From Parvibaculum sp963696585 (GTDB lineage Bacteria; Pseudomonadota; Alphaproteobacteria; Parvibaculales; Parvibaculaceae): 31,628 bases of DNA. Below the pieces are notes generated by a model. That model saw only the letters and a list, made by a program, of their open reading frames with translations, did not search any database and was not told where the DNA came from. Location: positions 1 through 31,628 of the forward strand of contig CAVOKW010000022.1 of assembly GCA_963696585.1 (NCBI GenBank), given 5' to 3'. A program made the translations under genes and the position numbers. Shown in pieces: positions 6,900 to 15,388 of this stretch (position 1 is the first letter of the stretch; each line of letters starts with the position of its first letter).

Positions 6900-8132
6900 A
6901 TGAAAATGCCAGAATCGGGAACGGCTTGGAAAACACTGAAGAGCGAGATGGCAAGCCGCAGTGCGCATGATGTCAAATGGCGCGAAGGCAAGACGGCTGT
7001 TTATGTCTTCAATGCCGGTCCCGATGTCGAGCGCGTTCAGAAGGAAGCCTATACCCTCTTCATGTCGGAAAATGGCTTGGGCCCGATGGCTTTTCCGAGC
7101 CTCAAGAAGATGGAAGACGAAGTCATTGCCATGGGGCTCGATCTGCTGCATGCGCCGGAAGGCGCGGCGGGCAATATCACTTCGGGTGGCACCGACTCCA
7201 TCACCATGGCCATGAAGACGGCGCGCGACTACGCCCGCAAGGAAAAGGGCCTCAAGGGGCAGCCCAATATCGTCATTCCGTGGTCGGCGCATCCGGCTTT
7301 CGACAAGGCGGCGATGATGATGGAAATCGAGATCAGGCGCGTGGCGTTACGTGCTGATCTTCTGGCTGATGTCGAGGCCATGGATAAAGCGGCTGACGCC
7401 AATACGATCATGATCGTTGGCTCGGCACCCTGTTTTCCCTATGGCCTGATTGATCCGATTCCGGCGCTTGGGTCGCTCGCACAGGCGCGCGGGCTGTGGC
7501 TGCATGTCGACGCCTGTGTCGGCGGCTATATCGCCCCCTTCGTGCGGATGAATGGTGGCGACATTCCTGATTTTGACTTTGCCGTGCCGGGCGTCTCGTC
7601 CATGTCGGCTGATCTGCACAAATATGGCTATTGCGCCAAAGGGGCTTCCACGGTCCTCTTCCGCAGCGAGGCGCTGCGCGCCCACATGGTTTTTGACTGC
7701 GCGGACTGGCCCGGGGGGCGCATGGTCACGCCGACGCTGGCCGGGACAAGACCGGGCGGGGCGATTGCAGCGGCCTGGGCGGTCATGAACTTTCTGGGGG
7801 TGGAGGGCTATCGCGCCAAGCATCAGCAAGTGACGCAGGCTCGCGAGATAATCCAATCCGGCGTCGAAGCCATGGGCTTCACCGTCATGGGCAAGCCTCA
7901 ACTTGGTCTTCTGGCCTTCTCCCATCCCACGCTCGACGCCTTTGCGATCTGGGGCAAACTTTTTGAGCGCGGCTGGTTTACCAGCCTGACAACGCAGCCC
8001 AAGGGCCTGCACCTGATGTTGTCGCCATTCCATCTTCAGGTCGCGGGCACTTACCTCGCTGATCTTGCCTGGGCGCTGGACGAGATCAAGTCTGGCCAGA
8101 CGGGCAAGGCCCGCGAGCTTCGTTATAGCTGA
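6900..8132 (+). CDS. PLP-dependent sphingosine-1-phosphate lyase-like decarboxylase family protein
   Basis: 410 aa, fold type I pyridoxal-phosphate enzyme of the group II decarboxylase superfamily. It is closest in pattern to bacterial sphingosine-1-phosphate lyase-like proteins, which split a phosphorylated long-chain base into an aldehyde and phosphoethanolamine. Visible are the cofactor-binding block GNITSGGTDSITMAMKTARD (about 91-110), His131 in WSAHPAFDKAA, the Asp204 region LWLHVDACVGGY, and Lys241 in SADLHKYGYCAKGAS as the Schiff-base lysine. The frame is open from 6639, but ATG 6900 with GGGGAG upstream fits family length. The earlier part belongs to the receptor remnant. No sphingolipid synthesis genes (spt, acps) are in the window, so the substrate could be another amino acid or amine. 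Confidence 0.85.
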   Translation: MKMPESGTAWKTLKSEMASRSAHDVKWREGKTAVYVFNAGPDVERVQKEAYTLFMSENGLGPMAFPSLKKMEDEVIAMGLDLLHAPEGAAGNITSGGTDSITMAMKTARDYARKEKGLKGQPNIVIPWSAHPAFDKAAMMMEIEIRRVALRADLLADVEAMDKAADANTIMIVGSAPCFPYGLIDPIPALGSLAQARGLWLHVDACVGGYIAPFVRMNGGDIPDFDFAVPGVSSMSADLHKYGYCAKGASTVLFRSEALRAHMVFDCADWPGGRMVTPTLAGTRPGGAIAAAWAVMNFLGVEGYRAKHQQVTQAREIIQSGVEAMGFTVMGKPQLGLLAFSHPTLDAFAIWGKLFERGWFTSLTTQPKGLHLMLSPFHLQVAGTYLADLAWALDEIKSGQTGKARELRYS

Positions 8133-8157
8133 CAATTACGTCGGGGAATGTTTATTT

Positions 8158-8173
8158 GTTGCGCAAACGCAAC
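8158..8173 (+). terminator. Short hairpin after the lyase-like gene
   Basis: GTTGCG-CAAA-CGCAAC is a perfect 6-base stem, 26 bases after the stop codon, followed by AGGCTTAATTTCTC. Without a proper U-run it is only a weak terminator candidate. Confidence 0.35.
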
Positions 8174-8201
8174 AGGCTTAATTTCTCAAAAAAAATCTGT
8201 G

Positions 8202-8238
8202 ATGACATCTTGTCATTTTGTGCAGTGCAGCATATCTT
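8202..8238 (+). promoter_or_regulatory. Promoter with overlapping palindrome, upstream of small membrane protein gene
   Basis: TTGTCA (8210-8215) and TATCTT (8233-8238) are 17 bases apart, a good sigma70-like match. The palindrome ATGACA-TCT-TGTCAT (8202-8216) covers the -35 box and could bind a repressor or activator. Identity of the regulator is unknown. Confidence 0.5.
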
Positions 8239-8340
8239 ACGAATCAGAAGCGGTATCCAGTCCGTTCAGTCGCCCGGTCCCCCCTGCAGCTTGACCGGTT
8301 TGGGCAATCCGCCCATCGACTTTTACACGAGGTTAGCACC

Positions 8341-8550
8341 ATGCCAGCACTCCCCACTGAGACATTCGAGGCCGCCGCGCCGTCTGAAGAAACCCCTGGT
8401 TTCTTCCAGAAGATCGAGAATGTGCGGCACAAATATTTCCCCTCCGAAGTTGTCGACTCCATCCTGTCGGACTCCTTCGTAGCGGCAGGCTACTTCGCAC
8501 TCATAACCTATTGCGTTGTGGTGATCTCCAGCGTCATCCGGTTCTACTGA
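8341..8550 (+). CDS. Small single-span membrane protein, family not recognised
   Basis: 69 aa from ATG 8341, with GAGG 8 bases upstream. The frame is open further back to 8218, but that part overlaps the promoter. An acidic, proline-rich N-terminal half (residues 1-22) is followed by an amphipathic stretch FFQKIENVRHKYFPSEVVDS and one transmembrane segment (about 46-66, GYFALITYCVVVISSVI), ending RFY. I do not recognise the family. It has its own promoter and is followed by a hairpin and a terminator, so it is a single-gene unit. Its base composition matches its neighbours. It could be an accessory subunit of a membrane complex or a stress-type small protein, but nothing proves this. Confidence 0.7.
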   Translation: MPALPTETFEAAAPSEETPGFFQKIENVRHKYFPSEVVDSILSDSFVAAGYFALITYCVVVISSVIRFY

Positions 8551-8570
8551 AATTGAGTGCCCTTCGAAAT

Positions 8571-8605
8571 GCCTGATGGGGCGCGACGGTCGCGCGCCAT
8601 CAGGC
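8571..8605 (+). terminator. Long perfect hairpin after the small membrane protein gene
   Basis: GCCTGATGG with GCGCGAC pairs with GTCGCGC and CCATCAGGC around a tiny loop. It begins 20 bases after the stop codon. No U-run follows, so it may serve as an RNA-stabilising 3' end or a Rho-assisted stop. Confidence 0.55.
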
Positions 8606-8644
8606 AGGAAGTGGCCTGAAACGTCGCGTTTAATGAGCAAGAAA

Positions 8645-8683
8645 TAAAAAACTTCCTGCCGCCACGGCAGGGGGTGTTTTTTT
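8645..8683. terminator. Bidirectional rho-independent terminator
   Basis: An A-run, then CCTGCCG and its complement CGGCAGG around the loop CCA, then a T-run of seven. It has the layout of a terminator working in both directions, although both flanking genes run on the plus strand. Confidence 0.8.
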
Positions 8684-8710
8684 GCTCGCCATATAAGCAA
8701 TGCTTATTAT
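8682..8710 (+). promoter_or_regulatory. Promoter of the marR-emrAB operon with MarR-type operator
   Basis: TTGCTC (8682-8687) and TATTAT (8705-8710) have 17-base spacing. The perfect palindrome ATAAGCA-A-TGCTTAT (8693-8707) fills the spacer and the -10 box. A 15-base palindrome at this place is typical of an autorepressed MarR gene, so it is probably the operator of the regulator encoded at 8744. Confidence 0.65.
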
Positions 8711-8743
8711 ATATGAGGCACATGATGAGCATATGGTGTTAAA

Positions 8744-9226
8744 ATGATGCCGACCAATCCCGACCGCAGCATCGGTTTTCTTGTAGGCGATTGCTCGCGA
8801 ATACTGCGGCGCGGTTTCAACGAGCGGGTCACCGCGTTGGGACTGACCCAGGCGCAATGGCGCGCCCTGGTGTATCTGTCGCGCAATCAGGGACTCAATC
8901 AGGTCCGTCTTGCCGAGCTTCTTGAGGTCCAACCGATCACGGTTGCCCGTCTCATCGATAAACTCGTGGCCATCGGTCTTGTTGAGCGTCGACCCGACCC
9001 GCAAGACCGCCGGGCGCAGCGTCTTTTCCTTTCCAGCACCTCCGCGCCCCTGCTCGATCGTTTGTGGGCAACTGCCAATGCGCTGCATGAGTTTGCCTAT
9101 GCCGGCATGACGGACGAGGAGCAGACTCAGCTCATCGAATTGCTCCTCAAATTACGTTCCAATCTCATTAAATCTCCCGCCTATGGCACTGCCTCAAGAG
9201 CTGTTGCGGATCGAACGAAAAGGTAA
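8744..9226 (+). CDS. MarR family transcriptional regulator
   Basis: 160 aa. A winged helix-turn-helix domain of the MarR type spans about 30-115: LGLTQAQWRALVYLSRNQGL, QVRLAELLEVQPITVARLID, then the wing VERRPDPQDRRAQRLFLSS with the conserved DxRR. Flanking helices form the dimer interface. Such proteins repress efflux operons and are released by phenolic or other lipophilic ligands. The gene is first in an operon with emrA- and emrB-like genes (6-base gap to the next), and a palindrome covers its promoter, so it likely represses its own operon. The start may be 8744 or the adjacent ATG 8747; the ribosome site is weak (GGTG). Confidence 0.92.
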   Translation: MMPTNPDRSIGFLVGDCSRILRRGFNERVTALGLTQAQWRALVYLSRNQGLNQVRLAELLEVQPITVARLIDKLVAIGLVERRPDPQDRRAQRLFLSSTSAPLLDRLWATANALHEFAYAGMTDEEQTQLIELLLKLRSNLIKSPAYGTASRAVADRTKR

Positions 9227-9232
9227 AGAGTC

Positions 9233-10309
9233 GTGCCGATGGCTGTGAAGCGTTTTGTTGAAATCCTGCGTGCGCGCCTGCTTGAAATTGATCGCCACAA
9301 CTGGCGGCGGCTGCTGATGGTGGGGGTGCCAGCACTGGTCTTGCTGGTGACCGCGCTCACCTATCTGATGAGTGGCCGCTATGTTGGCACCGACAATGCC
9401 TATGTGAAGGCGGATATGGTTGCCGTCAGTCCGGAAGTCAGCGGACGGATCGTCAAGGTGTTTGTCAAAGAGAACCAGCATGTCAAGGCAGGCGATCCTC
9501 TGGTCGAGCTGGAATTGGCCCCCTATCGCATCAATGTCGAGCAGGCCGAAGCCGCACTCGCTGAAGCGGTGGCGGGCATCGGTTCATTGCAGGCGCAGTA
9601 TAAAATGGGTCTGACGCAACGCGGCATTGCCAAGAGCAACGCTGAATTTTACCAGCGCGAATATGATCGTCAGCGCAAACTGGCGCGCAATGATTTTGCC
9701 AGCCAGTCGAAACTCGACACGGCACGCCACAATTTCGACACGGCCACGCAAATGGCGGCGGTTCTGGAGCAGAACATCAATCAGACACTAGCCAAGCTCA
9801 ATGGCAGGGCGGATGGCGAGATCACCGAATATTCCGCTTACAGAGCCGCCAAGGCGGCGCTGGATACGGCCCAACTCGCGTTAAGCCGCACGACGCTTCA
9901 TGCGCCCTTTTCCGGCATTCTCGGCAAACAGCCGCAGGTGGGTGATGTCGTCGCGGCAGGCACACCGCTTGTCAGCCTGATTTCGGATGAGCATGTCTGG
10001 ATCGAAGGAAACTTCAAGGAAACCCAGTTGACGAATGTGCGCAAGGGCCAACGCGTTTCAATCACGATTGACACTTATCAAGACCATTCATGGGAGGGTG
10101 TTGTCGATAGTATCGCGCAAGGGACCGGGTCGGAGTTTTCCGTGCTGCCTGCACAAAATGCGACAGGCAACTGGGTGAAGGTTGTTCAGCGCATACCCGT
10201 CCATATCTCGATCATCCGCAAGGCTGATGATCCAGAGATCAGGGCCGGCATGAGCAGCAGCGTCGAGATCGACACGCATTCGACGCCAATAACGGACAAC
10301 GCGAATTGA
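9233..10309 (+). CDS. emrA: EmrA/HlyD-type membrane fusion protein of a drug efflux system
   Basis: 358 aa periplasmic adaptor subunit. There is a short cytoplasmic N terminus, one transmembrane helix (about 27-47), then the lipoyl-like hairpin half (GTDNAYVKADMVAVSPEVSG to GDPLVELE), a long coiled-coil region (about 105-205), the second lipoyl half (LHAPFSGILGKQPQVGDVV) and a beta-barrel domain (HVWIEGNFKETQLTNVRKGQ). This is the HlyD/EmrA layout that links an inner-membrane transporter to an outer-membrane TolC-type channel. GTG 9233 or ATG 9239 may be the start. It lies 6 bases after marR and overlaps emrB by 4 bases. No TolC-like gene is in the window. Confidence 0.93.
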   Translation: MPMAVKRFVEILRARLLEIDRHNWRRLLMVGVPALVLLVTALTYLMSGRYVGTDNAYVKADMVAVSPEVSGRIVKVFVKENQHVKAGDPLVELELAPYRINVEQAEAALAEAVAGIGSLQAQYKMGLTQRGIAKSNAEFYQREYDRQRKLARNDFASQSKLDTARHNFDTATQMAAVLEQNINQTLAKLNGRADGEITEYSAYRAAKAALDTAQLALSRTTLHAPFSGILGKQPQVGDVVAAGTPLVSLISDEHVWIEGNFKETQLTNVRKGQRVSITIDTYQDHSWEGVVDSIAQGTGSEFSVLPAQNATGNWVKVVQRIPVHISIIRKADDPEIRAGMSSSVEIDTHSTPITDNAN

Positions 10310-11832
10310 ACCCGGTCATGCAGCGCCGGATCGTGACGGGCTCCATCATGCTCGCCACGATCATTCAGGCGCTTGATAGCACCATCGCCAATGTGGCTCT
10401 GCCGCATATGCAGGGATCGTTCTCGGCCTCTCAGGAACAGATCGCCTGGGTGCTGACCTCATACATCATTGCGGCAGCCGTCTTCACGCCGACGACGGGC
10501 TTTCTTGCCGGACGGTTTGGTCACAAGCCACTTCTGGCTGGTGCCATCATTGGCTTCACTGTCGCCTCGATGCTATGCGGCGCGGCGACCTCGCTTAATG
10601 AGATGGTCCTTTTCCGGCTGCTGCAAGGTGTGTTCGGGGCCGCCTTGGTGCCGCTGTCGCAGGCCATTCTGCTCGACACGACACCGCCAGAAAAACATGG
10701 CTCGGCGATGGCGCTTTGGGGCATGGGCGTGATGGTCGGTCCCATTCTCGGGCCCGCGCTTGGCGGCTGGCTGACAGAATCATATAGCTGGCGTTGGGTT
10801 TTCTATATCAATCTGCCGCTTGGCGGGCTCGCTCTGGCAGGCGTTCTGGCGGCTGTCCCGGCGAGCAAACTCAATCTCACACGCCGCTTTGACTGGATGG
10901 GTTTTGCCTGGCTTGGCATTGCCATCAGCAGCTTCCAGATCATGCTGGATCGCGGGCAGTCGCAGGACTGGTTCTCCTCCAACGAAATCATCATTGAAGC
11001 GCTGATTGCCGGTCTTGCGCTTTATCTTTTCATTGTGCATTCGCTGACCAAGCACAATCCCTTCATTCCCATGCAGATTTTTGCCGACCGCAATGTCGTG
11101 CTGGGCCTCTCTCTCATCACGATTGTCGGTGTGGTGCTGTTTGCGACCATGGCGCTGATGCCGCCTTTTCTGGAATCGCTGAAAGGCTATCCCGTGGTGA
11201 CGACGGGCATGGTGCTGGCCCCGCGCGGCGTCGGCACCATGGTGTCGATGTTTCTGGTCGGGCAGCTTATCAATCGCGTTGATACACGTCTCATCATGGG
11301 ATTTGGCATGATGTTAACCGCTGCTTCGCTTTGGCAGATGGCCAATTTCAGTCTCGATGTGGACGAAACAACGATCATTGTCACGGGCATCATACAGGGA
11401 TTTGGCATTGGCTTTGTCTTTGTGCCGCTTGCGGCCGTGACATTCGCGACACTCAACCCTTCGCTTCGCACGGAGGCGGCATCCCTGTTCAGCCTGCTTC
11501 GAAATGTCGGCGCCAGTATCGGCATTTCAATCACGCAAAATCTTGCCATCAGGTTCACGCAGATCAATCATGCCGTGCTTTCCGAGAACCTCAACCTGCT
11601 GCGTCCCATGCTGCGGCCAGGCCATGCCCCGGCAGGCTGGGCGCTGAATTCGCCCCAGTCGCTGGCCCTTGCCAATCTTGCCGTGACACGCGAGGCGGCC
11701 ACCATCGCCTATCTCAATGATTTCCGCTTCATGATGTATCTGACACTTTTCGCCCTGCCCCTGCTGTTTTTACTCAAGCGCAGCACGCAGGCCGCTTCGC
11801 GCGAGGAGATGAATGCAGCGCTCGCCGATTGA
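10306..11832 (+). CDS. emrB: EmrB/QacA-type MFS drug:proton antiporter (DHA2, 14 TM)
   Basis: 508 aa inner-membrane major facilitator of the DHA2 family, which exports drugs or lipophilic toxins against protons. Motif C-like GVMVGPILGPALGGWL (about 144-159), the early LDSTIANVALPHMQGSF segment and the ERK/GRF loop (LAGRFGHKPLLAG) are present, with about 14 hydrophobic spans. With the adaptor next door it forms a tripartite pump. The TTG at 10306 overlaps the adaptor stop codon (TTGA), allowing translational coupling; ATG 10318 is the alternative, but neither has a clear ribosome site. Confidence 0.94.
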   Translation: MNPVMQRRIVTGSIMLATIIQALDSTIANVALPHMQGSFSASQEQIAWVLTSYIIAAAVFTPTTGFLAGRFGHKPLLAGAIIGFTVASMLCGAATSLNEMVLFRLLQGVFGAALVPLSQAILLDTTPPEKHGSAMALWGMGVMVGPILGPALGGWLTESYSWRWVFYINLPLGGLALAGVLAAVPASKLNLTRRFDWMGFAWLGIAISSFQIMLDRGQSQDWFSSNEIIIEALIAGLALYLFIVHSLTKHNPFIPMQIFADRNVVLGLSLITIVGVVLFATMALMPPFLESLKGYPVVTTGMVLAPRGVGTMVSMFLVGQLINRVDTRLIMGFGMMLTAASLWQMANFSLDVDETTIIVTGIIQGFGIGFVFVPLAAVTFATLNPSLRTEAASLFSLLRNVGASIGISITQNLAIRFTQINHAVLSENLNLLRPMLRPGHAPAGWALNSPQSLALANLAVTREAATIAYLNDFRFMMYLTLFALPLLFLLKRSTQAASREEMNAALAD

Positions 11833-11899
11833 TCCCTGCCTGCGGCATTGATACCGGGCGGTAAAAAGGCGATGCTGCAAAAAACAATCGGGTGAAGCC

Positions 11900-12799
11900 A
11901 TGGCTGTTTCCATTCCCTATGTGCGCGACATGAAATTCGACTATGGTGTGAGCGATGAGCTCTCGCCGCTGATCCGGCGTGTCGTGGCGCATAATCCATC
12001 GCCCTTCACCTATCTCGGCACAGGCACCTATATTATCGGGCGGGGCCATGTGGCCGTGGTTGATCCCGGTCCGCTGCTTGATGAACATGTCGCCGCCATC
12101 ATGGCCGCCCTGCCGGGTGAAACCGTGACCCATATTCTGATCACGCACACACATTCAGACCATTCGCCCGCGGCCAAGCCGCTCAAGGCGCTGACAGGTG
12201 CTGAAACCTATGCTGCGGGACCGCATGCGCCGCGCCATGATGGTGATGGGCCGGTTGAGGAAGATGCCGATTATGGCTTCACGCCTGATGTCGTCGTCAA
12301 GCATGGCGACATCATTCAGGGCGATGGCTGGAGCGTCGAATGTGTTTTCACGCCGGGCCACACCTCAAATCATATGTGCTTTGCCCTGCGTGAAGAGAAG
12401 GCGCTCTTCAGCGGCGACCATGTGATGGGCTGGTCCACAAGTATCGTCAGCCCGCCCGATGGCGATATGGCAAAATATATGGCGTCGCTGAAATTGCTGT
12501 TATCGCGCGACGATGAAATCTACTGGCCGACGCATGGGCCGGCGATAACCGACCCCAAGCCTTTCGTGCGGGCCTTCATTGCCCATCGCGAGGACCGGGA
12601 GCGGGCGATCATCGAGCAGATCAAGGCCGGTCACGACACCATCGCCGCGATGGTGCCCGTGATCTATGCCGCGGTGGACAAGCGGCTCTATCCGGCAGCG
12701 GCGCGATCTGTCTTTGCGCATATGCTGCATCTGATCGGGCAGGGCCGGGTCGCCAGTGACGGCGAACCGCGCCTCAGCTCAAGCTTTCGCGTGATTTAG
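11900..12799 (+). CDS. MBL-fold metallo-hydrolase (LACTB2/glyoxalase II-like)
   Basis: 299 aa cytoplasmic metallo-beta-lactamase fold hydrolase. Metal-site motifs are in order: HTHSDH (83-88), PGHTSNH, SGDHV, and THGP near residue 214. A C-terminal helical domain follows (from about 225), as in LACTB2-type proteins, which hydrolyse nucleic acids or thioesters. ATG 11900 is chosen because GGGTGAAGCC precedes it and it gives the usual length. It lies 67 bases after emrB on the same strand and ends 6 bases from a convergent gene. The actual substrate is not visible. A related tail is at the right edge of the window. Confidence 0.88.
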   Translation: MAVSIPYVRDMKFDYGVSDELSPLIRRVVAHNPSPFTYLGTGTYIIGRGHVAVVDPGPLLDEHVAAIMAALPGETVTHILITHTHSDHSPAAKPLKALTGAETYAAGPHAPRHDGDGPVEEDADYGFTPDVVVKHGDIIQGDGWSVECVFTPGHTSNHMCFALREEKALFSGDHVMGWSTSIVSPPDGDMAKYMASLKLLLSRDDEIYWPTHGPAITDPKPFVRAFIAHREDRERAIIEQIKAGHDTIAAMVPVIYAAVDKRLYPAAARSVFAHMLHLIGQGRVASDGEPRLSSSFRVI

Positions 12800-12805
12800 A
12801 GCCAA

Positions 12806-13543
12806 TCAGCCCAGCGATTTTTTCAGATCATAGAGGAAGGTGCGGATGCGATTGGCGTTGGCCCCAAGATCGCTCTCGCCGACACGCGACACCGAACGCA
12901 TGTTCACCAGACTGCCGCCCTCCTGCTCCGTGATAACGATGACAACGTCATCCTTGAAATTGAGGATCCTTGTCGTGGCCGTCGCCTCGATGGTGCCTGT
13001 TTCGGGTGACACAGACACAAGCGCCCAGCCGTTCTTTTTGACCAGCGCCTCTGCCGCCTCAAACACCTTGCCGGGATGGACGGCGAGCGTCAGCGGTACA
13101 ACGTCGGGATAGGCGGCTGTCTGGAGGGCTGCGAGATCAGCCGGTGTGCTGCGATCCAACGAATTGGAGGTGTCACCTCGCGCCGCGACAATGGCATTGA
13201 ACCGGGGCGGATTGGCGAGATCGGTGGTGATGTCATGAATGCGCGGGAGCTTGGTGCCTGCCACAATCGACTGACCAAGCGGGGCCGCAACGATCAGGCC
13301 AAGGATCAAGCCAAGGATCGCAAGGCGTGTGCCGGATCGCTCAGCCGTCAGTGTGCGGATGATGCCGAGCGCCGAAACAACGACCGCCACCGCGCCAATC
13401 AATGCGCATAGCCCCAAGACCGGGATGACGATCTTGAAAGATACGACGTCGAACCTGTTGCAGAGCACGGCGACCACAAAGAGAGCCAGGGCGACAATGC
13501 CAAGGCGCAGACCCCACGTCGCCAGACGAGAACGATTGTTCAT
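12806..13543 (-). CDS. DUF1499 family membrane protein
   Basis: 245 aa from ATG 13543 (MNNRSRLATWGLRLG), with GAGAG upstream; an upstream in-frame start at 13591 would add 16 residues. Three hydrophobic spans (about 8-28, 35-60 and 70-95) are followed by a soluble domain of about 140 residues. It contains TAAYPDVVPLTLAVHPGKVF, a WALVSVSPETGTIEATATTR stretch, FKDDVVIVITE and the RSVSRVGESDLGANANRIR block, which is the signature of DUF1499. The function of this family is unknown. It ends 6 bases from the convergent MBL gene and is separated from the ligase gene upstream by about 95 bases. Confidence 0.82.
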   Translation of the reverse strand: MNNRSRLATWGLRLGIVALALFVVAVLCNRFDVVSFKIVIPVLGLCALIGAVAVVVSALGIIRTLTAERSGTRLAILGLILGLIVAAPLGQSIVAGTKLPRIHDITTDLANPPRFNAIVAARGDTSNSLDRSTPADLAALQTAAYPDVVPLTLAVHPGKVFEAAEALVKKNGWALVSVSPETGTIEATATTRILNFKDDVVIVITEQEGGSLVNMRSVSRVGESDLGANANRIRTFLYDLKKSLG

Positions 13544-13636
13544 TTTCTTAACTCTCTCTCGACCGGATGCCATGAGGCCCTGCTCCGGCATGTGTGCCTG
13601 TGACGGTTGCGAATGTGCCTTGCCCGGCGCGCCTTC

Positions 13637-15274
13637 CTACTCGGCGGCAGCGGAGGGCAATTTGTAACCGGCAAACTGCTGACGCAGCGCGAGCTTTTGA
13701 ATCTTGCCTGTCGCCGTGTGTGGAATCTCGTCAACGAAGACCACATCGTCAGGCATCCACCACTTCGCGACCTTGCCCTCCATATAGCTCAGAATGTCTT
13801 CGCGCGTGGGCTTCTGCCCTTCCTTGGCGACAATGATCAGCAGGGGGCGTTCATCCCATTTGGGATGAACGACGCCGATGACGGCAGCCTCGGCGACCTG
13901 CGGATGACCGACAGCGAGGTTTTCGATTTCGATGGATGAAATCCATTCGCCGCCCGACTTGATGACATCCTTGGCGCGGTCGGTGATCTGCATATAGCCA
14001 TCCGGATCAATGGTCGCCACATCGCCGGTATCAAACCAGCCTTCATCATCCAGAATCTCGCCGCCCTCGCGCTTGAGATAGGCCTTCGCAATCGCTGGAC
14101 CGCGCACCATCAAATGACCAAAGGCCTTGCCATCCCAAGGGAGTTCCTTGCCATTGTCATCGGTGATTTTCATCTCGACGGTGTAGATGGCGCGACCCTG
14201 CTTGCATTTCACGTCGATGCGCTGCTTCTCGTCATAGTCTTCCATGCCGTATTTGAGGCTGCCGAGTGTGCCCATGGGCGACATTTCGGTCATGCCCCAG
14301 GCGTGGAAAACCTCAACGCCATAATTGCGCTCAAAGACTTCCACCATGGAGCGCGGCGCGGCCGACCCGCCAATGACGACGCGGTTGAGATAGGGCAATT
14401 GCTTGCCGGTCTTTTCCAGATGCTGCAACAGCATGAGCCAGACTGTCGGAACAGCGGCCGTGCAGGTGACCTTTTCGGTATCGAGCAGTTCGTAGATGCT
14501 CTCGCCATCCATCCTGGCGCCGGGCATGACGATCTTGGCGCCGACGGTGGGAGCGGCAAAGGTGATGCCCCAGGCATTGGCGTGGAACATCGGCACCACG
14601 GGGAGCATGGTGTCAATCGCGCGCATGCCGAGCGCGTCGCCTGTATTGGCGGCGAGCGAATGGATCACATTGGAACGATGCGAATAGAGAACGCCCTTGG
14701 GATTGCCGGTCGTGCCGGATGTGTAGCAGAGCGCGGCGGCCGTATTTTCATCAAGCTTGGCCCAGCGATAATCGCCATCTTCTGCGGCTACAATGTCTTC
14801 ATAGCAAAGCGCATTGGGCAGGCTGGTCTTGGGCATATGCGCGGCGTCAGTCAGGATGATGAAAGCGCGAACCTGCGGGATGCGCGACTGCAATGCCTCG
14901 ACAATCGGCACGAATGTCGTGTCGAGAAACATGACCTTGTCTTCGGCATGGTTGATGATGTAGTCGAGCTGTTCGGCAAAGAGGCGCGGATTGAGCGTAT
15001 GGCAAATGGCGCCAAGGCCCATGATGCCGTACCAGACTTCCATGTGGCGCGCCGAGTTCCAGGCCATGGTGGCGGCCACATCGCCCTGCTTGAGGCCGAG
15101 GCGGGAAAGCGCCTGCGACACTTTACGCGCCCGAAGATGGATGTCGTTATAGGTTGTCCGGACGATCGGCCCCTCAATGGAGCGTGAGACAACCTCGCGA
15201 TGGCCATGATTGCGCGCCGCATGATCGAGAATTGTCGATACCAGCAACGGCCAGTCCTGCATTAATCCCAGCAT
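13637..15274 (-). CDS. AlkK-like medium/long-chain acyl-CoA synthetase
   Basis: 545 aa ATP-dependent acyl-CoA ligase of the ANL superfamily, which forms an acyl-adenylate and then the CoA thioester. Visible are the P-loop YTSGTTGNPKG (184-194), the HAWGMTEMSPMG block (about 320), WFDTGDVATIDPDGYMQITD (about 415-435) and the catalytic lysine in TATGKIQKL (Lys524). The N-terminal part (ARxxHGHREVVS, AWNSARHMEVWYG, CHTLNPRLF, INHAEDKV) is close in pattern to AlkK of alkane-degrading Pseudomonas. The start at 15274 has AGGGGAGG 8 bases upstream. It is divergent from the aminotransferase gene, with a promoter in between. The acyl chain length is an inference. Confidence 0.9.
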   Translation of the reverse strand: MLGLMQDWPLLVSTILDHAARNHGHREVVSRSIEGPIVRTTYNDIHLRARKVSQALSRLGLKQGDVAATMAWNSARHMEVWYGIMGLGAICHTLNPRLFAEQLDYIINHAEDKVMFLDTTFVPIVEALQSRIPQVRAFIILTDAAHMPKTSLPNALCYEDIVAAEDGDYRWAKLDENTAAALCYTSGTTGNPKGVLYSHRSNVIHSLAANTGDALGMRAIDTMLPVVPMFHANAWGITFAAPTVGAKIVMPGARMDGESIYELLDTEKVTCTAAVPTVWLMLLQHLEKTGKQLPYLNRVVIGGSAAPRSMVEVFERNYGVEVFHAWGMTEMSPMGTLGSLKYGMEDYDEKQRIDVKCKQGRAIYTVEMKITDDNGKELPWDGKAFGHLMVRGPAIAKAYLKREGGEILDDEGWFDTGDVATIDPDGYMQITDRAKDVIKSGGEWISSIEIENLAVGHPQVAEAAVIGVVHPKWDERPLLIIVAKEGQKPTREDILSYMEGKVAKWWMPDDVVFVDEIPHTATGKIQKLALRQQFAGYKLPSAAAE

Positions 15275-15312
15275 TTCGAATTACCTCCCCTAGGCGCGAG
15301 CCTTTTTTGTAC

Positions 15313-15341
15313 ATACTAATGGCAGATGGCGCACTTCACAA
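15313..15341 (-). promoter_or_regulatory. Promoter of the acyl-CoA synthetase gene
   Basis: On the minus strand TTGTGA (15341-15336) and TAGTAT (15318-15313) are 17 bases apart, upstream of the AGGGGAGG ribosome site. Confidence 0.5.
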
Positions 15342-15388
15342 TGACGTGTGTCGCTGCGGAAAGCCCCGTTTCGCGGTGTCGGACCGCT

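Noticed and set aside
14114..15187. 357-codon frame opposite the acyl-CoA synthetase gene
   Set aside because: The sense-strand protein has all ligase motifs; the antisense product is low in recognisable structure and has no ribosome site.
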